DNA of 64,000 nt, taken from NCBI GenBank assembly GCA_963665785.1, contig OY762456.1, positions 1,178,001-1,242,000 on the forward strand. Direction: 5' to 3'. The notes beneath the pieces are model-generated. The model ran no database searches. It saw only the letters and a list, made by a program, of their open reading frames with translations, and had not been told where the DNA came from. Origin of the DNA: UBA7455 sp026713185 (GTDB lineage: Bacteria > Pseudomonadota > Gammaproteobacteria > Pseudomonadales > Azotimanducaceae). A program made the translations under genes and the position numbers. Shown here one piece after another: positions 33,491 through 43,366 of this stretch (positions are counted from its first letter, which is position 1; every line of letters begins with the position of its first letter).

Positions 33491-33673
33491 GGAATCTATG
33501 GGGTCGCGGAATCTATGGGGTCGGAAAGTGCCGGAGTAAACGCCCATGAGTCAGCGACATAATCTCACAGACCAGTGCGCCCATGTAGTTTTCCTCATTG
33601 CGCAAGCAAGACCTGGTACTGGAGATCGCTCCTCCTGAGCTTACTCCGGCACTTTACTCCGACCCCATAGATT
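33491..33673. mobile_element. MITE-like inverted-repeat element
   Basis: AATCTATGGGGTCGGA..AAGTGCCGGAGTAA at 33509-33540 is matched by its complement at 33641-33673 (a 3-bp gap aside), flanking ~100 bp with no gene. An extra partial copy of the left end sits at 33491-33506. The size and ends resemble a non-autonomous element. It fills the 315-bp space between the ADP-ribosylglycohydrolase and binding-protein genes. Confidence 0.6.
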
Positions 33674-33763
33674 TGTACGCTGTACCTTAGTATGCCGCAA
33701 TTCTTAACTAAAACGCGCGATTCTGCTATTGGCATCTACCAGTATGTCCAGTATGTCCGCCTC

Positions 33764-35635
33764 ATGCCCGAGTTTACAAAATTACCGATTCTATACATCC
33801 TGTTGGGGCTGATAGTCTTCATCCCAGGGTCAATTCCCGCCAGTGAACCCAGTCACGGCTTTGCATATTTTGGGGAACCCAAATACCCGAAAGACATGGC
33901 GTATTTCGACTATGTAAACCCTGATGCGCCGAAAGGGGGAATAGCCAGAGTAGCCGGCATTGGCACATTCAATAATCTAAATCCTTTTGTCGATAAGGGA
34001 ATACTGGCCGGTTATATCGACCCGCGAATATTCTCGATCACCCATGAGCGACTGATGATGCAATCAGCCGATGAACTGGCAACCTACTATGGTCGGCTGG
34101 CAGAGACCATCGAAGTCGCTGACGATTACAGCTGGGTCGCCTACACCCTGCGCAAGGACGCGTACTGGCATGACGGTGTGCCAGTAACAATGGACGATAT
34201 TCTCTGGACCTTCGATGCATACAAAAATAAAGCGTCCATCAGTTGGAGAAGCGCCTTTCGGGACATCGAGCGGCTGGAGCAGACCGGAACCTGGTCCTTT
34301 AAGTTCCACTTTACAGAGACCGCGGAAAAAACCGGCCAGTTGATAATACAAACCGCAGCATTCACACCGCTACCCAAACACTATTATGAGCACCACAAGA
34401 TTGAAGTAACAACGATGGAGCCACCACTCAGCAATGGGCCCTACCGGATCGTGGAAGTCGACCCGGGACACAAGGTGGTATTTGAAAGGGTAAAAGACTA
34501 TTGGGCCAAAGACCTTGGTAACGCCAGGGGCATGTACAACTTTGACCGTATTGTCCTGACTTATTTCTTCGACCAGAACATCATGTTGCAGGCGTTCAGG
34601 GCCGGGGTAATTGACTATCACCGGGAACAGAATGAAAAGAATTTTCACACTGAGTATGACTTTGTTGGCAGCCGCAAGGGTCTGTTCAAAGCCGAGACCT
34701 ATACCATGGGTGGTGCGTATGGAATGCACTATAGTGTCGCGCTGAATACGCGAAAAGCGTTATTCAAAGACATCCGCGTACGGGAAGCCCTGACCCTGGC
34801 GTACAATTTTGAGTGGGCCAATCGTGTGTTCTGGCACAATGGATTGGAGCGTAATAACTCGTTTTTCATACGCTCCGGTTTACGGGCCAGGGGATTACCG
34901 TCGAACGGGGAACTGGCATTGCTGGAACCATTTCGAGATCAGTTGCCGGAACGGGTTTTTACGGAACCCGTGCCGCTTCCGGAAAACGAGCCTTTTGGGC
35001 GCAATCGCGACACGCTGTTACAGGCCGACGCGCTATTGCGTGAAGCCGGTTGGGTGGTCAAAGACTTTGTGCGTGTCAATGAAAAGACCGGTGAACCACT
35101 CACCTTCGATTTTGTCATCTCGCGTAGCGAGTTTGAACTTATGCTGACGCCTTATGTGGATAATCTCAAACGTCTTGGTATCCACACCGTGTTGCATAAG
35201 GTAGAAAACAACCTGATGGTCAACCGGCTCAGAAACTATGACTTTGACGCCACCATTCGAAAGTTTTATACGTTTAACGTACCCTTTCCATCCCGTATGC
35301 GCAGTCAGTTCTCCTCACAGTATGCGGATCCCCCCAATATGACGAACTACGTGGGAATCAAAAATCCGGCGGTAGACTTTTTGGTCGAGAAGATCGCCAG
35401 GGCAACCACGGAAGAAGAAATGAATACCGCGGGTCAGGCTCTTGACCGTGTATTACTGTGGAATTTCTACGTCATACCCGATGGACATCCTGTTGGCCGG
35501 CATGCCTGTTACTGGGACCGGTTTGGACATCCACCCATCGGGGCTGAATATATGCGATGGTCTGGCTTTCCCAACCTCTGGTGGATCGACGAGCAAAAGA
35601 ATGCCAGAGTAGATGCGGGTATCGCCGAGATGTAA
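33764..35635 (+). CDS. Periplasmic peptide-type substrate-binding protein (YejA-like)
   Basis: The ~623-aa product is a family 5 extracellular solute-binding protein like YejA of the YejABEF peptide importer. It has a signal peptide (LYILLGLIVFIPGSIPAS; start MPEFTKLP at 33764 preferred over the long hydrophilic reading from 33692), then HGFAYFGEPKYP, YVNPDAPKGG, AYWHDGVPVTMDDILWTF and a C-terminal WNFYVIPDGHP. No permease or ATPase genes are adjacent, so it either feeds a transporter encoded elsewhere or is an orphan. It is followed by a cluster of dispersed repeats. Confidence 0.85.
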   Translation: MPEFTKLPILYILLGLIVFIPGSIPASEPSHGFAYFGEPKYPKDMAYFDYVNPDAPKGGIARVAGIGTFNNLNPFVDKGILAGYIDPRIFSITHERLMMQSADELATYYGRLAETIEVADDYSWVAYTLRKDAYWHDGVPVTMDDILWTFDAYKNKASISWRSAFRDIERLEQTGTWSFKFHFTETAEKTGQLIIQTAAFTPLPKHYYEHHKIEVTTMEPPLSNGPYRIVEVDPGHKVVFERVKDYWAKDLGNARGMYNFDRIVLTYFFDQNIMLQAFRAGVIDYHREQNEKNFHTEYDFVGSRKGLFKAETYTMGGAYGMHYSVALNTRKALFKDIRVREALTLAYNFEWANRVFWHNGLERNNSFFIRSGLRARGLPSNGELALLEPFRDQLPERVFTEPVPLPENEPFGRNRDTLLQADALLREAGWVVKDFVRVNEKTGEPLTFDFVISRSEFELMLTPYVDNLKRLGIHTVLHKVENNLMVNRLRNYDFDATIRKFYTFNVPFPSRMRSQFSSQYADPPNMTNYVGIKNPAVDFLVEKIARATTEEEMNTAGQALDRVLLWNFYVIPDGHPVGRHACYWDRFGHPPIGAEYMRWSGFPNLWWIDEQKNARVDAGIAEM

Positions 35636-35662
35636 GTCCAGGAAAAAAGGGGAAAAAACATG

Positions 35663-35762
35663 AAAAAAGGGGGTCAGGTCCATTTTTCCTACTGGATCGA
35701 AATCAGCAGGGTCTGAAAAAAGGGGTCAGGTCCATTTTTCCTACAAAGAAAAAAGGGGGTCG
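35663..35762. repeat. Cluster of GGGGTCAGGTCC repeats
   Basis: There are two direct copies of AAAAAGGGGTCAGGTCCATTTTTCCTAC (35663-35692, 35715-35744) and a partial third (35749-35762). The last ends exactly where the truncated gene fragment at 35766 begins. Confidence 0.85.
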
Positions 35763-35765
35763 AAG

Positions 35766-36275
35766 CGCAGAGAGTCGCTCACGCTCAATTTCCCCGCCCT
35801 CATCCAGGGTCAGGGATTCGAGAATGTGGGTGACGAGACCTTGTTCTGGTACGCGCCATGGCCGGAGGAGGCGAGCGATGGAGTACGCGTTACCAGTTGG
35901 CCGCGTGATCGGCTGGGCTACTTCTCCCCATATGAGAGCGGCATCTGGGTGTACGGGGGCAAATCGGACCCACACTTCGTCTCCGCACCCATCGACCTGG
36001 AGGGTGGCGCGGCACGACTCACAGTGAACGTGGAAGGCATCAACGAGCACAGCTCTATCACTGTCGAGATTCAGGACCATGCGTTTCGGACGGTTCCAGG
36101 CTACGATCGCAGCGCCAGCCAGGGTCCCACCGGACCCGGCCTGGCTCAGCCGGTTACCTGGCAGGGCAAAAACGTCATCGACGGTGTGACCGGCCTGATC
36201 CGGGTGCGGGTGGACTTCGGCGGTGTTCGACCGGAGGACGTCCGGCTCTACGCCGTATATCTCGATGCGGTGTGA
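35766..36275 (+). pseudogene. C-terminal fragment of a secreted beta-rich protein
   Basis: An open frame starts immediately after the repeat cluster without a start codon and runs 169 codons (LTLNFPALIQGQGFENVGDE ... LYAVYLDAV). A GTG at 35826 is possible but interrupts a continuous domain. The content (alternating beta-strands, ISGIWVYGGKSDP-like) suggests the C-terminal domain of a carbohydrate-active or neuraminidase-like enzyme. Its N-terminus is missing, so I call it a truncated gene whose break point coincides with the repeat. Confidence 0.55.
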
Positions 36276-36293
36276 TTGGCGGGTAAAATGGGG

Positions 36294-37718
36294 TTACCGC
36301 TTCACGCTCCTGCCTTCTTCCTTGTACTGCTCCAGCAGCGAGGTCAATCTCTCCACCACCCTGGGATGAGCCGCCCAGACGTTGGTGGTTTCGCCGATGT
36401 CCCGCTCCAGATCGTATAACTGAACCTGTGGCAGATTCATTGTTTCTGCCTCTTTCCGGGTTGGTGAACTGCGTCCCCCGGAACCGGCGCATAACTCCAG
36501 CTTCCATTTCCCCTGACGAATGGACAGTGAACCATCGTCCGCCTGATGCACGGTTGCTTTCCGAACAGGACCGGATAACGCCGCACCCAGGATCGCCGGC
36601 AGGATGTCATAGCTGTCTTCACCAGCATCAGCGGGCAGTTCGGTACCGGTGAGTGCGGCACACGTAGCCAGCAGGTCGGACAGGCAGATAACCTCATCGC
36701 AGGTGGCGCCCGGATCAACCCGGGCAGGCCAGCGCAATACAAAGGGAATACGGTGTCCACCTTCCCAAATGTCATGTTTGTAGCCTCGGAATATGTAGCT
36801 TGGATAATGGCCTTTTTCGATCATTGCCGGTACGCCGATGTATGGGGCACAACCGTTATCAGAGGTGAATATCACGATGGTATTGTCACTGATTCCCCGA
36901 TGCTCCAGGACAGCCATGACCTGCCCAACGGCGTCATCGACCTGAACACAGAAGTCACCGTAGGGCCCTATGCTTGTCTTTCCCTGGAATTCGGGCGTTG
37001 GCAAAATAGGCAGGTGAGGCGCCGAGGTTGACATCATTACAAAAAACGGTTCTGACTGCTGTTCAATGTAGGCAATCGTTTCGCTGGCGATTCTCGGCAT
37101 GACATCAATGGCTTCAAAGTCAGGCTCAGCGGGGCCTTTGTCATACCCGCTCGTGGAAAAACTCTTCTCCGTGGTGCACTCACCCACAAACCTGTCGTTG
37201 TGTATGTAGATATATGGATGGTGATCCAGTGACGCAGATATCCCAAAGAACTCTTCGAACCCCAATGAATTCGGACCGTTTTCGATTCTGGCCCGCCAGT
37301 CGATATCGGGCTTGTAGGCAAGAGATCTGACACGTCCACTGTTGTCATCAGCAATGGCGCCATCGGTAGTGCGCATATCCATGCCCAGGTGCCACTTGCC
37401 AAAAAACGCAGTGTGATAGCCCTGCGTTTTAAGCAGGGCAGGAACCGTCAACCGTTCCGGATCAATGAGGTGTCTGCTGTATCCCAGTAAAACGCCGCGT
37501 TGTAATCGTGAACGAAAGCTGTATTGGCCGGTAAGTATGCTGTATCGGCTGGGGGAACAGATTGACGAGCCGGCATGTGCATCGGTAAATATCCTGCCCT
37601 CATGAGCAAGGCGATCGATGTTCGGTGTCGGGATCTTCGAGTTCTCGTTCAGGCAGGAGATGTCGCCATATCCCATGTCGTCAGTGAGAATATAGACAAT
37701 GTTGGGTCGTTCGGTCAT
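36294..37718 (-). CDS. Type I sulfatase
   Basis: This 474-aa sulfatase has ILTDDMGYGDISC (metal ligands), the maturation motif ICSPSRYSILTG, GKWHLGMDM and IFTSDNGCAP. No signal peptide is present from the ATG at 37718 (MTERPNIVY). It is more compact than the sulfatase at 23878 and about as divergent as different subfamilies, so the two probably act on different sulfate esters. It is convergent with the fragment at 35766, and dispersed repeats lie just upstream of its start. Confidence 0.9.
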   Translation of the reverse strand: MTERPNIVYILTDDMGYGDISCLNENSKIPTPNIDRLAHEGRIFTDAHAGSSICSPSRYSILTGQYSFRSRLQRGVLLGYSRHLIDPERLTVPALLKTQGYHTAFFGKWHLGMDMRTTDGAIADDNSGRVRSLAYKPDIDWRARIENGPNSLGFEEFFGISASLDHHPYIYIHNDRFVGECTTEKSFSTSGYDKGPAEPDFEAIDVMPRIASETIAYIEQQSEPFFVMMSTSAPHLPILPTPEFQGKTSIGPYGDFCVQVDDAVGQVMAVLEHRGISDNTIVIFTSDNGCAPYIGVPAMIEKGHYPSYIFRGYKHDIWEGGHRIPFVLRWPARVDPGATCDEVICLSDLLATCAALTGTELPADAGEDSYDILPAILGAALSGPVRKATVHQADDGSLSIRQGKWKLELCAGSGGRSSPTRKEAETMNLPQVQLYDLERDIGETTNVWAAHPRVVERLTSLLEQYKEEGRSVKR

Positions 37719-37755
37719 GCGAACAGTGTACTACCATGTGGTAAAAAGGGGCCAT

Positions 37756-37808
37756 AAAAATGGACCTGACCCCATTTTTTCCTAAAAATGGACCTGACCC
37801 CATTTTTT
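37756..37808. repeat. Two tandem AAAAATGGACCTGACCCC repeats
   Basis: Copies at 37756-37780 and 37784-37808, followed by related poly-T/CCCC sequence to about 37835. They overlap the 3' end region of the regulator-like gene (stop 37816), whose last codons (GSGSKKG) derive from repeat sequence. Confidence 0.85.
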
Positions 37809-37815
37809 CCATTTT

Positions 37816-38808
37816 TTACCCCTTTTTTGACCCCGACCCGGCAAGCATGGAACGATACAGCCAGTCCGTGGTGCTCGGGAAGTTGGGCACATCGGTGTCC
37901 AGATCCCGGTCCATGGATTCGAGCGTGCGCCACAGGTCGGTTACACAATCGCCGTATCGCTCCTGCCAATCCTGCTCCACCCTGGCGACGAGATGCGGAT
38001 ACGCGTCACGCGCCTGTTTACCCTTGGGTGTGAGGTACACCTGCCGGGACTGGGTTCGGTTTTTTCGGGGTTCCACGACAACTACAAGATGACGCTCCAG
38101 CACTGAGCGGCCGTTGCCGACCACCCCGCCCATCTCGGCAGCCACCTTGAGATCAACTCCGTCGTCGCCCACGAACTGCAGGAAATTCGCTACGAAGTCG
38201 AGTCCGGCGCCATGCCCTCGCATACCGCATTCGTAGTCGATTCGGAATGCCGCCAGGGCATGCGAGAGCAATCCAACTAATGGCAGACAAGCTGCATCGG
38301 CAGTCTGGTCGCGGAGGACCACGGGCCAGTCCGTGCCGTGGGCGGGAATACGCGGTGGGCCAGGTTGCTCCGGGATATGACTGCCGCCGGTCAAGCTGCT
38401 GTCGGCGAGACCGTACCCGGTCAGGTACCACGGCAGTTCTATTTCCAGTTGATTGGCGAGAGCCGCCAACGCCTCGCAGAGCCTGGTGGATCGATCCACG
38501 CCGAACTGCGTTCTGAAGCTGTCTTCGGCTGTATTTGCGAGTTGCTCGCCTGCGGTTCGTGCCAGCTGCCCGTCGGGCGTCAGTTTGAGCAGTGTCTGCC
38601 CACGTGCCGGTTTCTCGACTGTGAGCCAACGCAGCCGTTCGAGATCCCTTACCAGGGCACGTGCCGCGCGCTTCGAGATGACGGCGCGGCGAATGAGTTC
38701 GCGCTGATCGAGCATACCATCGTCGAACGGACGCAACACGTTGCACCAAACACCAAGCGAAGGTAAAAAGGGGTCAGGAAAAAAGGGGTCAGGTCCATTT
38801 TTCTTCAA
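37816..38808 (-). CDS. MarR-like winged-helix regulator, both ends in repeats
   Basis: The frame encodes two winged-helix regions: LDQRELIRRAVISKRAARALVRDLERLRWL with a wing, and, after residue 190, a MarR-like block (GGVVGNGRSVLERHLVVVVEPRKNRTQSRQVYLTPKG). It would act as a ligand-responsive transcription factor. The apparent start is a TTG inside the dispersed repeat, and the first ~17 residues are repeat translation. The natural start may have been lost; GTG or TTG codons near VLRPFDDGM could serve. Either this is a 5'-truncated gene or it has captured a new start. Confidence 0.6.
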   Translation of the reverse strand: MKKNGPDPFFPDPFLPSLGVWCNVLRPFDDGMLDQRELIRRAVISKRAARALVRDLERLRWLTVEKPARGQTLLKLTPDGQLARTAGEQLANTAEDSFRTQFGVDRSTRLCEALAALANQLEIELPWYLTGYGLADSSLTGGSHIPEQPGPPRIPAHGTDWPVVLRDQTADAACLPLVGLLSHALAAFRIDYECGMRGHGAGLDFVANFLQFVGDDGVDLKVAAEMGGVVGNGRSVLERHLVVVVEPRKNRTQSRQVYLTPKGKQARDAYPHLVARVEQDWQERYGDCVTDLWRTLESMDRDLDTDVPNFPSTTDWLYRSMLAGSGSKKG

Positions 38809-38835
38809 GGAAAAATGGACCTGACCCCTTTTTTC
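38778..38835. repeat. Perfect 26-bp-arm palindrome of the dispersed repeat
   Basis: GAAAAAAGGGGTCAGGTCCA and the next six bases (38778-38803) are followed after TTCAAG by the exact complement (38810-38835). A partial extra copy precedes it at 38764-38777. As RNA it would form a very stable hairpin ending in T-rich sequence, so it may also terminate transcription. Confidence 0.85.
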
Positions 38836-38903
38836 ATAGATGCGGCAAAGCGTCTGGAAGGCGTGACTCAGGAGGATGAACAGAGGTTCAACTGATCTTG
38901 ACT

Positions 38904-41900
38904 TCAGGATTTCAACGCCTCCGTTTTTTGTTCGAGCTTTTCCAATGCTGCAGCGACGGCGCCGGGGGACCCGGTTCCTCTTGCCAGCAGGTTGTAGAAG
39001 ACCGGTACCACAAAGAGGGTGAGGATAGTCGCCAGTGATACACCGGAGAAAATTACGATACCCAGGGTGACACGGGATTCCGAACCGGCTCCGGTAGCGA
39101 GTATCAGGGGAATAGAGCCCATGATGGTGGACAGCGCGGTCATCAACACAGGCCGCAGTCTGATTTTTGCAGCTTGCAGGAGCGCCTCACTGAACTCTAT
39201 TCCCGCATCACGCAGTTGGTTGGTGAATTCGACGATCAGGATTCCATTCTTGGTAGAAATACCCACCAGAATGATCAATCCGATATTACTGTAGATGTTC
39301 AGGGTATCTCCCGTAAGGTATAACCCAAGCAGTGCCCCAAATGTTGCCAGGGGTACTGTCGTCATGATCACAAATGGGTGGATGAAACTCTCGAACTGTG
39401 CCGCCAGAACAAGAAATACCACCAGCAGTGCGAGCACGAATGCGAATATCAGGCCGCTTTCGGAATCACGGAGATCACGAGATTCTCCCTTGTAATCAAT
39501 CTGGGCGGTGGGTGGCAAATCCGTCTGAACAATGTCCTCAAGAAAAGCCAGTGCTTCACCGAGGGAGTAGCCGGGTTTAAGGTTGGCCGAAATCGTAATA
39601 GCGCGCAGTCGGTTGTAACGGTTCAGTGTGCCTGCGTCTGCATTGGCCTGCACCGTGATCAGGCTTGAGAGTGGTACCAGTTGACCAGTGGTATCTGATT
39701 TAACATAGATGTTGGACAGGTCAGAAATCGAGGCACGTTGATCATCCTCGGCCTGCAGAATGACGTCGTATTCCTCACCGTCTGAAATATAAGTGGTGAC
39801 GCGCCGTTCACTCATCATCGTCTGCAGGGTCTGACCAATGTTCTGAATGGATACGCCGAGGTCTGCAGCCCGTGGCTTGTCGACTTCAACAACCAACTGT
39901 GGCCTGGTCTCTTTGTAATCGGTCTGCACACGGGTAAAGGCGGGATTGCCTGAAATGCCGTCCAGCATCTGATCTCGCCATTCAGCGAGTTCCTGGTAGG
40001 TTGAACCACCCAGTACAAACTGAACCGGCTGGCCGCCGCCGCTACGCTGTAGTCCGGAACGCATGAATGGAAAGCCCTGTAAACCTGGAATCCCGGACAG
40101 ACCCTCGAGCAAGGTGTCCATGGCTTCACGGGTACTCATTTTGCGGTCGTTCCAGCTTGGCATGATCACCAGGGCGACTGCGCTGTTGACCGATTCGGCA
40201 GCGCCCCAGCCTGGCAGGAATAGTAGTATCCGGTTGACATCTTCAGACTCGATCAACGGGAGCATGTGCTGTTCAATCTGACGCATCTGATCTTGCATGA
40301 ATTCGAAACTGGCGCCTTCCGGACCGTTTAACATTGTCATGAACATACCCTGGTCTTCTTCCGGTACGTAGGCAGTTGGCAGTTCTCTCAGCAGCAGGTA
40401 GGTCCCTGTCGTCAGTCCGACGATCAGCAAGCCCATCAGTGCCGGGCGTGGTAACAGGAGCTTGAGGGAATCCTCGTAACCCGACTGCAGCCTGTGCAGA
40501 AAGTTTTCCATGACCCGGGTCAGCCAGTTTTCATGCTCTGAGTGAGTCAGCAGTTTGGAACACATCATGGTGGTCAGTGACAGTGCCAGGACGCTGGAGA
40601 ACACAACTGCCGTGCCGATAGTCACTGCGAATTCGGCAAAGATAACACCAATGTTACCTTCCAGGAATGCGATGGGAACGAAGACTGCTATGAGTACCGC
40701 AGTGGTCGCGATCACTGCGAATGCTACCTGACGGGAACCCCGGAAAGCCGCGAGCAGCGGTGGTTCACCCTGTTCAATACGTCGCATGACATTTTCCAGG
40801 ACCACGATCGAGTCATCCACGACAAGGCCAATGGCAAGCACCAGGCCCAGCAACGTGATGAGGTTGACGGTGTAACCGAAAACAATCAGTCCCATAAAGG
40901 ATGAGATCAGGCACACCGGGATGGTAATGGCCGGAATGATGGTAGCCCGGAGGGTACCCAGAAACAGGTAAATCACGAGGCTCACCAGGGCCAAAGTAAT
41001 CAGCAGCGTCCGGTATACGGCGCCGATAGCACTTTCAATATATAGCGATGTATCCAAACTCGTAATAAGTTCCATGCCTGCAGGTAACCCACGATTAATG
41101 GCTGCTGCTTTCTTGTTGGTTGCACGCAGTACATCCAGGGTATTTGCCGTTGACTGCTTGACGATTCCCATTCCGATATTAGCCTTCGCATTGCCGCGAA
41201 ACTCTCTGCGATAGGAAGATGAACCGACTTCCACACGTGCCAACTCTCCCAGTCGGACCAGGTGACCATCGGCGCCCCTGACCACAACCAGGTTGCGGAA
41301 GTCATCGGCACTTTCATAGCCGCGTTGTACCCGCACGGTAAACTCTCGTTTCAGGGAATCTATGCGTCCGGCGGGTAATTCGATATTCTGTCGACGGAGT
41401 GCTGATTCGATGTCTGTTACGGTCAAGCCGCGTGCGGCAAGGGCTGTTCGATCGAGCCATATACGCATTGTGTAGCGACCTGAGCCACTGACGTTGATAC
41501 TGGCAACACCGTCAATAACCGTAAACTGATCTACCAGATAACGTTCCACATAGTCAGTCAGCGCCATTTGATCCATAGTCTCACTGGCCAATGTGTACCA
41601 CTGGATTGACCGGGTATTGCTTTCCGACTTGGATATCCTGGGAGGGTCCGCATCTATAGGCAGATAGTTCGCCATCCGGGCAACTTTGTCGCGGACGTCG
41701 TTCGCTGCCTGGTCGATATCCCGCTCAATCTTGAATTCGACAGAGATATTTGATCTGCCATCGGTGCTATTGGATGTAATTGACTCCACGCCCTCAATAC
41801 CGCTGATCTGGTCTTCGATGACCTTTGTGATTTTGGTATCAATAACATTGGCGGACGCACCACGATAGGTAGTACTCACGCTGACTTTGGGTGAGTTGAT

Positions 41901-42017
41901 GTCCGGATATTCCCTTAACGGCAGATCATTAAAGGACAGGATCCCAAAGGCACAGATCATCAGGCTGATGACGGTTGCGAATACAGGTCTTTTGACCGAC
42001 AGGTCTGAAATAATCAT
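38904..42017 (-). CDS. RND-family multidrug efflux permease (HAE-1 type)
   Basis: The 1037-aa inner-membrane pump subunit starts at MIISDLSVKRPVFATV (ATG 42017). It has the family layout of twelve membrane segments and two large periplasmic loops. Visible are REYPDINSPKVSVSTTYRGAS, GLVVDDSIVVLENVMRRIEQG (proton-relay aspartates), FVPIAFLEGNIG and the second-half NGILIVEFTNQLRD. It exports hydrophobic toxicants using the proton gradient. The membrane-fusion partner is directly upstream with a 16-bp gap; no outer-membrane channel gene is nearby, so a separately encoded TolC-like protein is needed. Confidence 0.93.
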   Translation of the reverse strand: MIISDLSVKRPVFATVISLMICAFGILSFNDLPLREYPDINSPKVSVSTTYRGASANVIDTKITKVIEDQISGIEGVESITSNSTDGRSNISVEFKIERDIDQAANDVRDKVARMANYLPIDADPPRISKSESNTRSIQWYTLASETMDQMALTDYVERYLVDQFTVIDGVASINVSGSGRYTMRIWLDRTALAARGLTVTDIESALRRQNIELPAGRIDSLKREFTVRVQRGYESADDFRNLVVVRGADGHLVRLGELARVEVGSSSYRREFRGNAKANIGMGIVKQSTANTLDVLRATNKKAAAINRGLPAGMELITSLDTSLYIESAIGAVYRTLLITLALVSLVIYLFLGTLRATIIPAITIPVCLISSFMGLIVFGYTVNLITLLGLVLAIGLVVDDSIVVLENVMRRIEQGEPPLLAAFRGSRQVAFAVIATTAVLIAVFVPIAFLEGNIGVIFAEFAVTIGTAVVFSSVLALSLTTMMCSKLLTHSEHENWLTRVMENFLHRLQSGYEDSLKLLLPRPALMGLLIVGLTTGTYLLLRELPTAYVPEEDQGMFMTMLNGPEGASFEFMQDQMRQIEQHMLPLIESEDVNRILLFLPGWGAAESVNSAVALVIMPSWNDRKMSTREAMDTLLEGLSGIPGLQGFPFMRSGLQRSGGGQPVQFVLGGSTYQELAEWRDQMLDGISGNPAFTRVQTDYKETRPQLVVEVDKPRAADLGVSIQNIGQTLQTMMSERRVTTYISDGEEYDVILQAEDDQRASISDLSNIYVKSDTTGQLVPLSSLITVQANADAGTLNRYNRLRAITISANLKPGYSLGEALAFLEDIVQTDLPPTAQIDYKGESRDLRDSESGLIFAFVLALLVVFLVLAAQFESFIHPFVIMTTVPLATFGALLGLYLTGDTLNIYSNIGLIILVGISTKNGILIVEFTNQLRDAGIEFSEALLQAAKIRLRPVLMTALSTIMGSIPLILATGAGSESRVTLGIVIFSGVSLATILTLFVVPVFYNLLARGTGSPGAVAAALEKLEQKTEALKS

Positions 42018-42033
42018 CAGATTGAGCCCTCCA

Positions 42034-43095
42034 TCAGCCTGCTGACTTCCTGACAACCTTGACACCGGGTCGAACCTTGATGATCCCCTGAGTGATGACT
42101 TCCTGACCCGGCATTAGTCCAGACAATACTTCGACAGCGCCTGGTTTTCTGCGGCCGGTTTCGATACGGATGCGTTCTACTGTATTCGATTCGGAAATCG
42201 TAAAGACATATTCCCTGTTCTGAACAGGAATGACGGCTTCTTCAGGTACAACCAGGGTATCGCCCTGTTCCCGTGTCAGGCTGACCGTCAGAAGCATCCC
42301 GGGATGCAGCAGCCGTTCGTGGTTTTCCAGTCGGGCACGGACGGAGATGGCTCGCGTTACAGGATCCACCCGGGAATTGACAGCAGTCACCTCACCACTG
42401 AAAAGCATGTCAGGATAGGCAACACTGCTGGCGGTGATCTGCTGCCCCGGCTCGATCATGGTCATGTAACTCTCCGGAACAGCAAAATTCAGTTTGATGA
42501 CACTGATATCATCAAGGGTGGTAACGATCGTACCGGGACTGAGCAGGGTTCCAGGACTTACATTCCTGAAACCCAATATGCCGGTGAAGGGTGCGCGAAC
42601 CAGGCGGTCATCGAGTCTGGCAACGATTGCCTCCAATCTTGCCGCAGCGGTCTGTTGCCGTGCACGTTCCTCATCGAGTTGCAGTTCGGAAGCCAGATTC
42701 TGTTCGATCAGACCTTCTATGCGATTGAGTTGTCGAGTCGTCTCATCAAGGGTTGCCTGGGCTTCGTCCAACTGGGCGGTCTGTTCTGCATTGGTCAGTT
42801 CAATCAGGATTTTCCCAGCCGTCACGAAGTCACCATCCTCGAAATTGACCTTGCTGACGATTTCTGTGACCTTCGATGTAAGATTGACGGATTCATTTGC
42901 CTGGGCTGTGCCGATTGCTTCGATTGAATCAACGAATGTCGCCATGGTAGCAGTGGCGGTGACCACCGGGATGGCGCTGTCAGACCCCCAGGATGAAGTC
43001 AGTGCCTGATTCTGTTGGTATGTATAGGCGGTAAGTCCTGATACCACTATGACGATCACTACAAAGGTTAACGCGATCGGATGATTTTTGAGCAA
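42034..43095 (-). CDS. RND efflux periplasmic adaptor (membrane fusion protein)
   Basis: This 353-aa adaptor has an N-terminal membrane anchor (IALTFVVIVIVVSGLTAYTY), a lipoyl-like half (GTAQANESVNLTSKVTEIVSKVNFEDGDFV), a helical hairpin (residues ~110-160), the second lipoyl half (DRLVRAPFTGILGFR) and a beta-barrel. It links the permease encoded downstream to an outer-membrane channel. No regulator is adjacent. Upstream (43096-43366) shows no gene. Confidence 0.92.
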   Translation of the reverse strand: MLKNHPIALTFVVIVIVVSGLTAYTYQQNQALTSSWGSDSAIPVVTATATMATFVDSIEAIGTAQANESVNLTSKVTEIVSKVNFEDGDFVTAGKILIELTNAEQTAQLDEAQATLDETTRQLNRIEGLIEQNLASELQLDEERARQQTAAARLEAIVARLDDRLVRAPFTGILGFRNVSPGTLLSPGTIVTTLDDISVIKLNFAVPESYMTMIEPGQQITASSVAYPDMLFSGEVTAVNSRVDPVTRAISVRARLENHERLLHPGMLLTVSLTREQGDTLVVPEEAVIPVQNREYVFTISESNTVERIRIETGRRKPGAVEVLSGLMPGQEVITQGIIKVRPGVKVVRKSAG

Positions 43096-43366
43096 GTGTA
43101 AGCGCCTCTATTATTCCCATGTCATCAGGATGGTATATAGCAAAAGACACCTGGAAGTATATGGATTAATACGCAAGAACACTATATCGGGAATCAGAAC
43201 TTCTCTTGATGCCTTTCCAGAAAAGAAGTATCGTGCCGAATTCCGAGCCCGATATCTCTTCTCTATTCTCCAACCTGATGCATGGTGTCTGGTTGAATTG
43301 TAGAAATGAATTCGCCTCTGACGCAAGACTTGTAAACCAGCGTTAACAAAATACCAGGGAGCAGGG

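Noticed and set aside
29832..39000. CRISPR array
   Set aside because: Short repeats are unevenly spaced, palindromic and often in opposite orientation, with no uniform spacers or cas genes.
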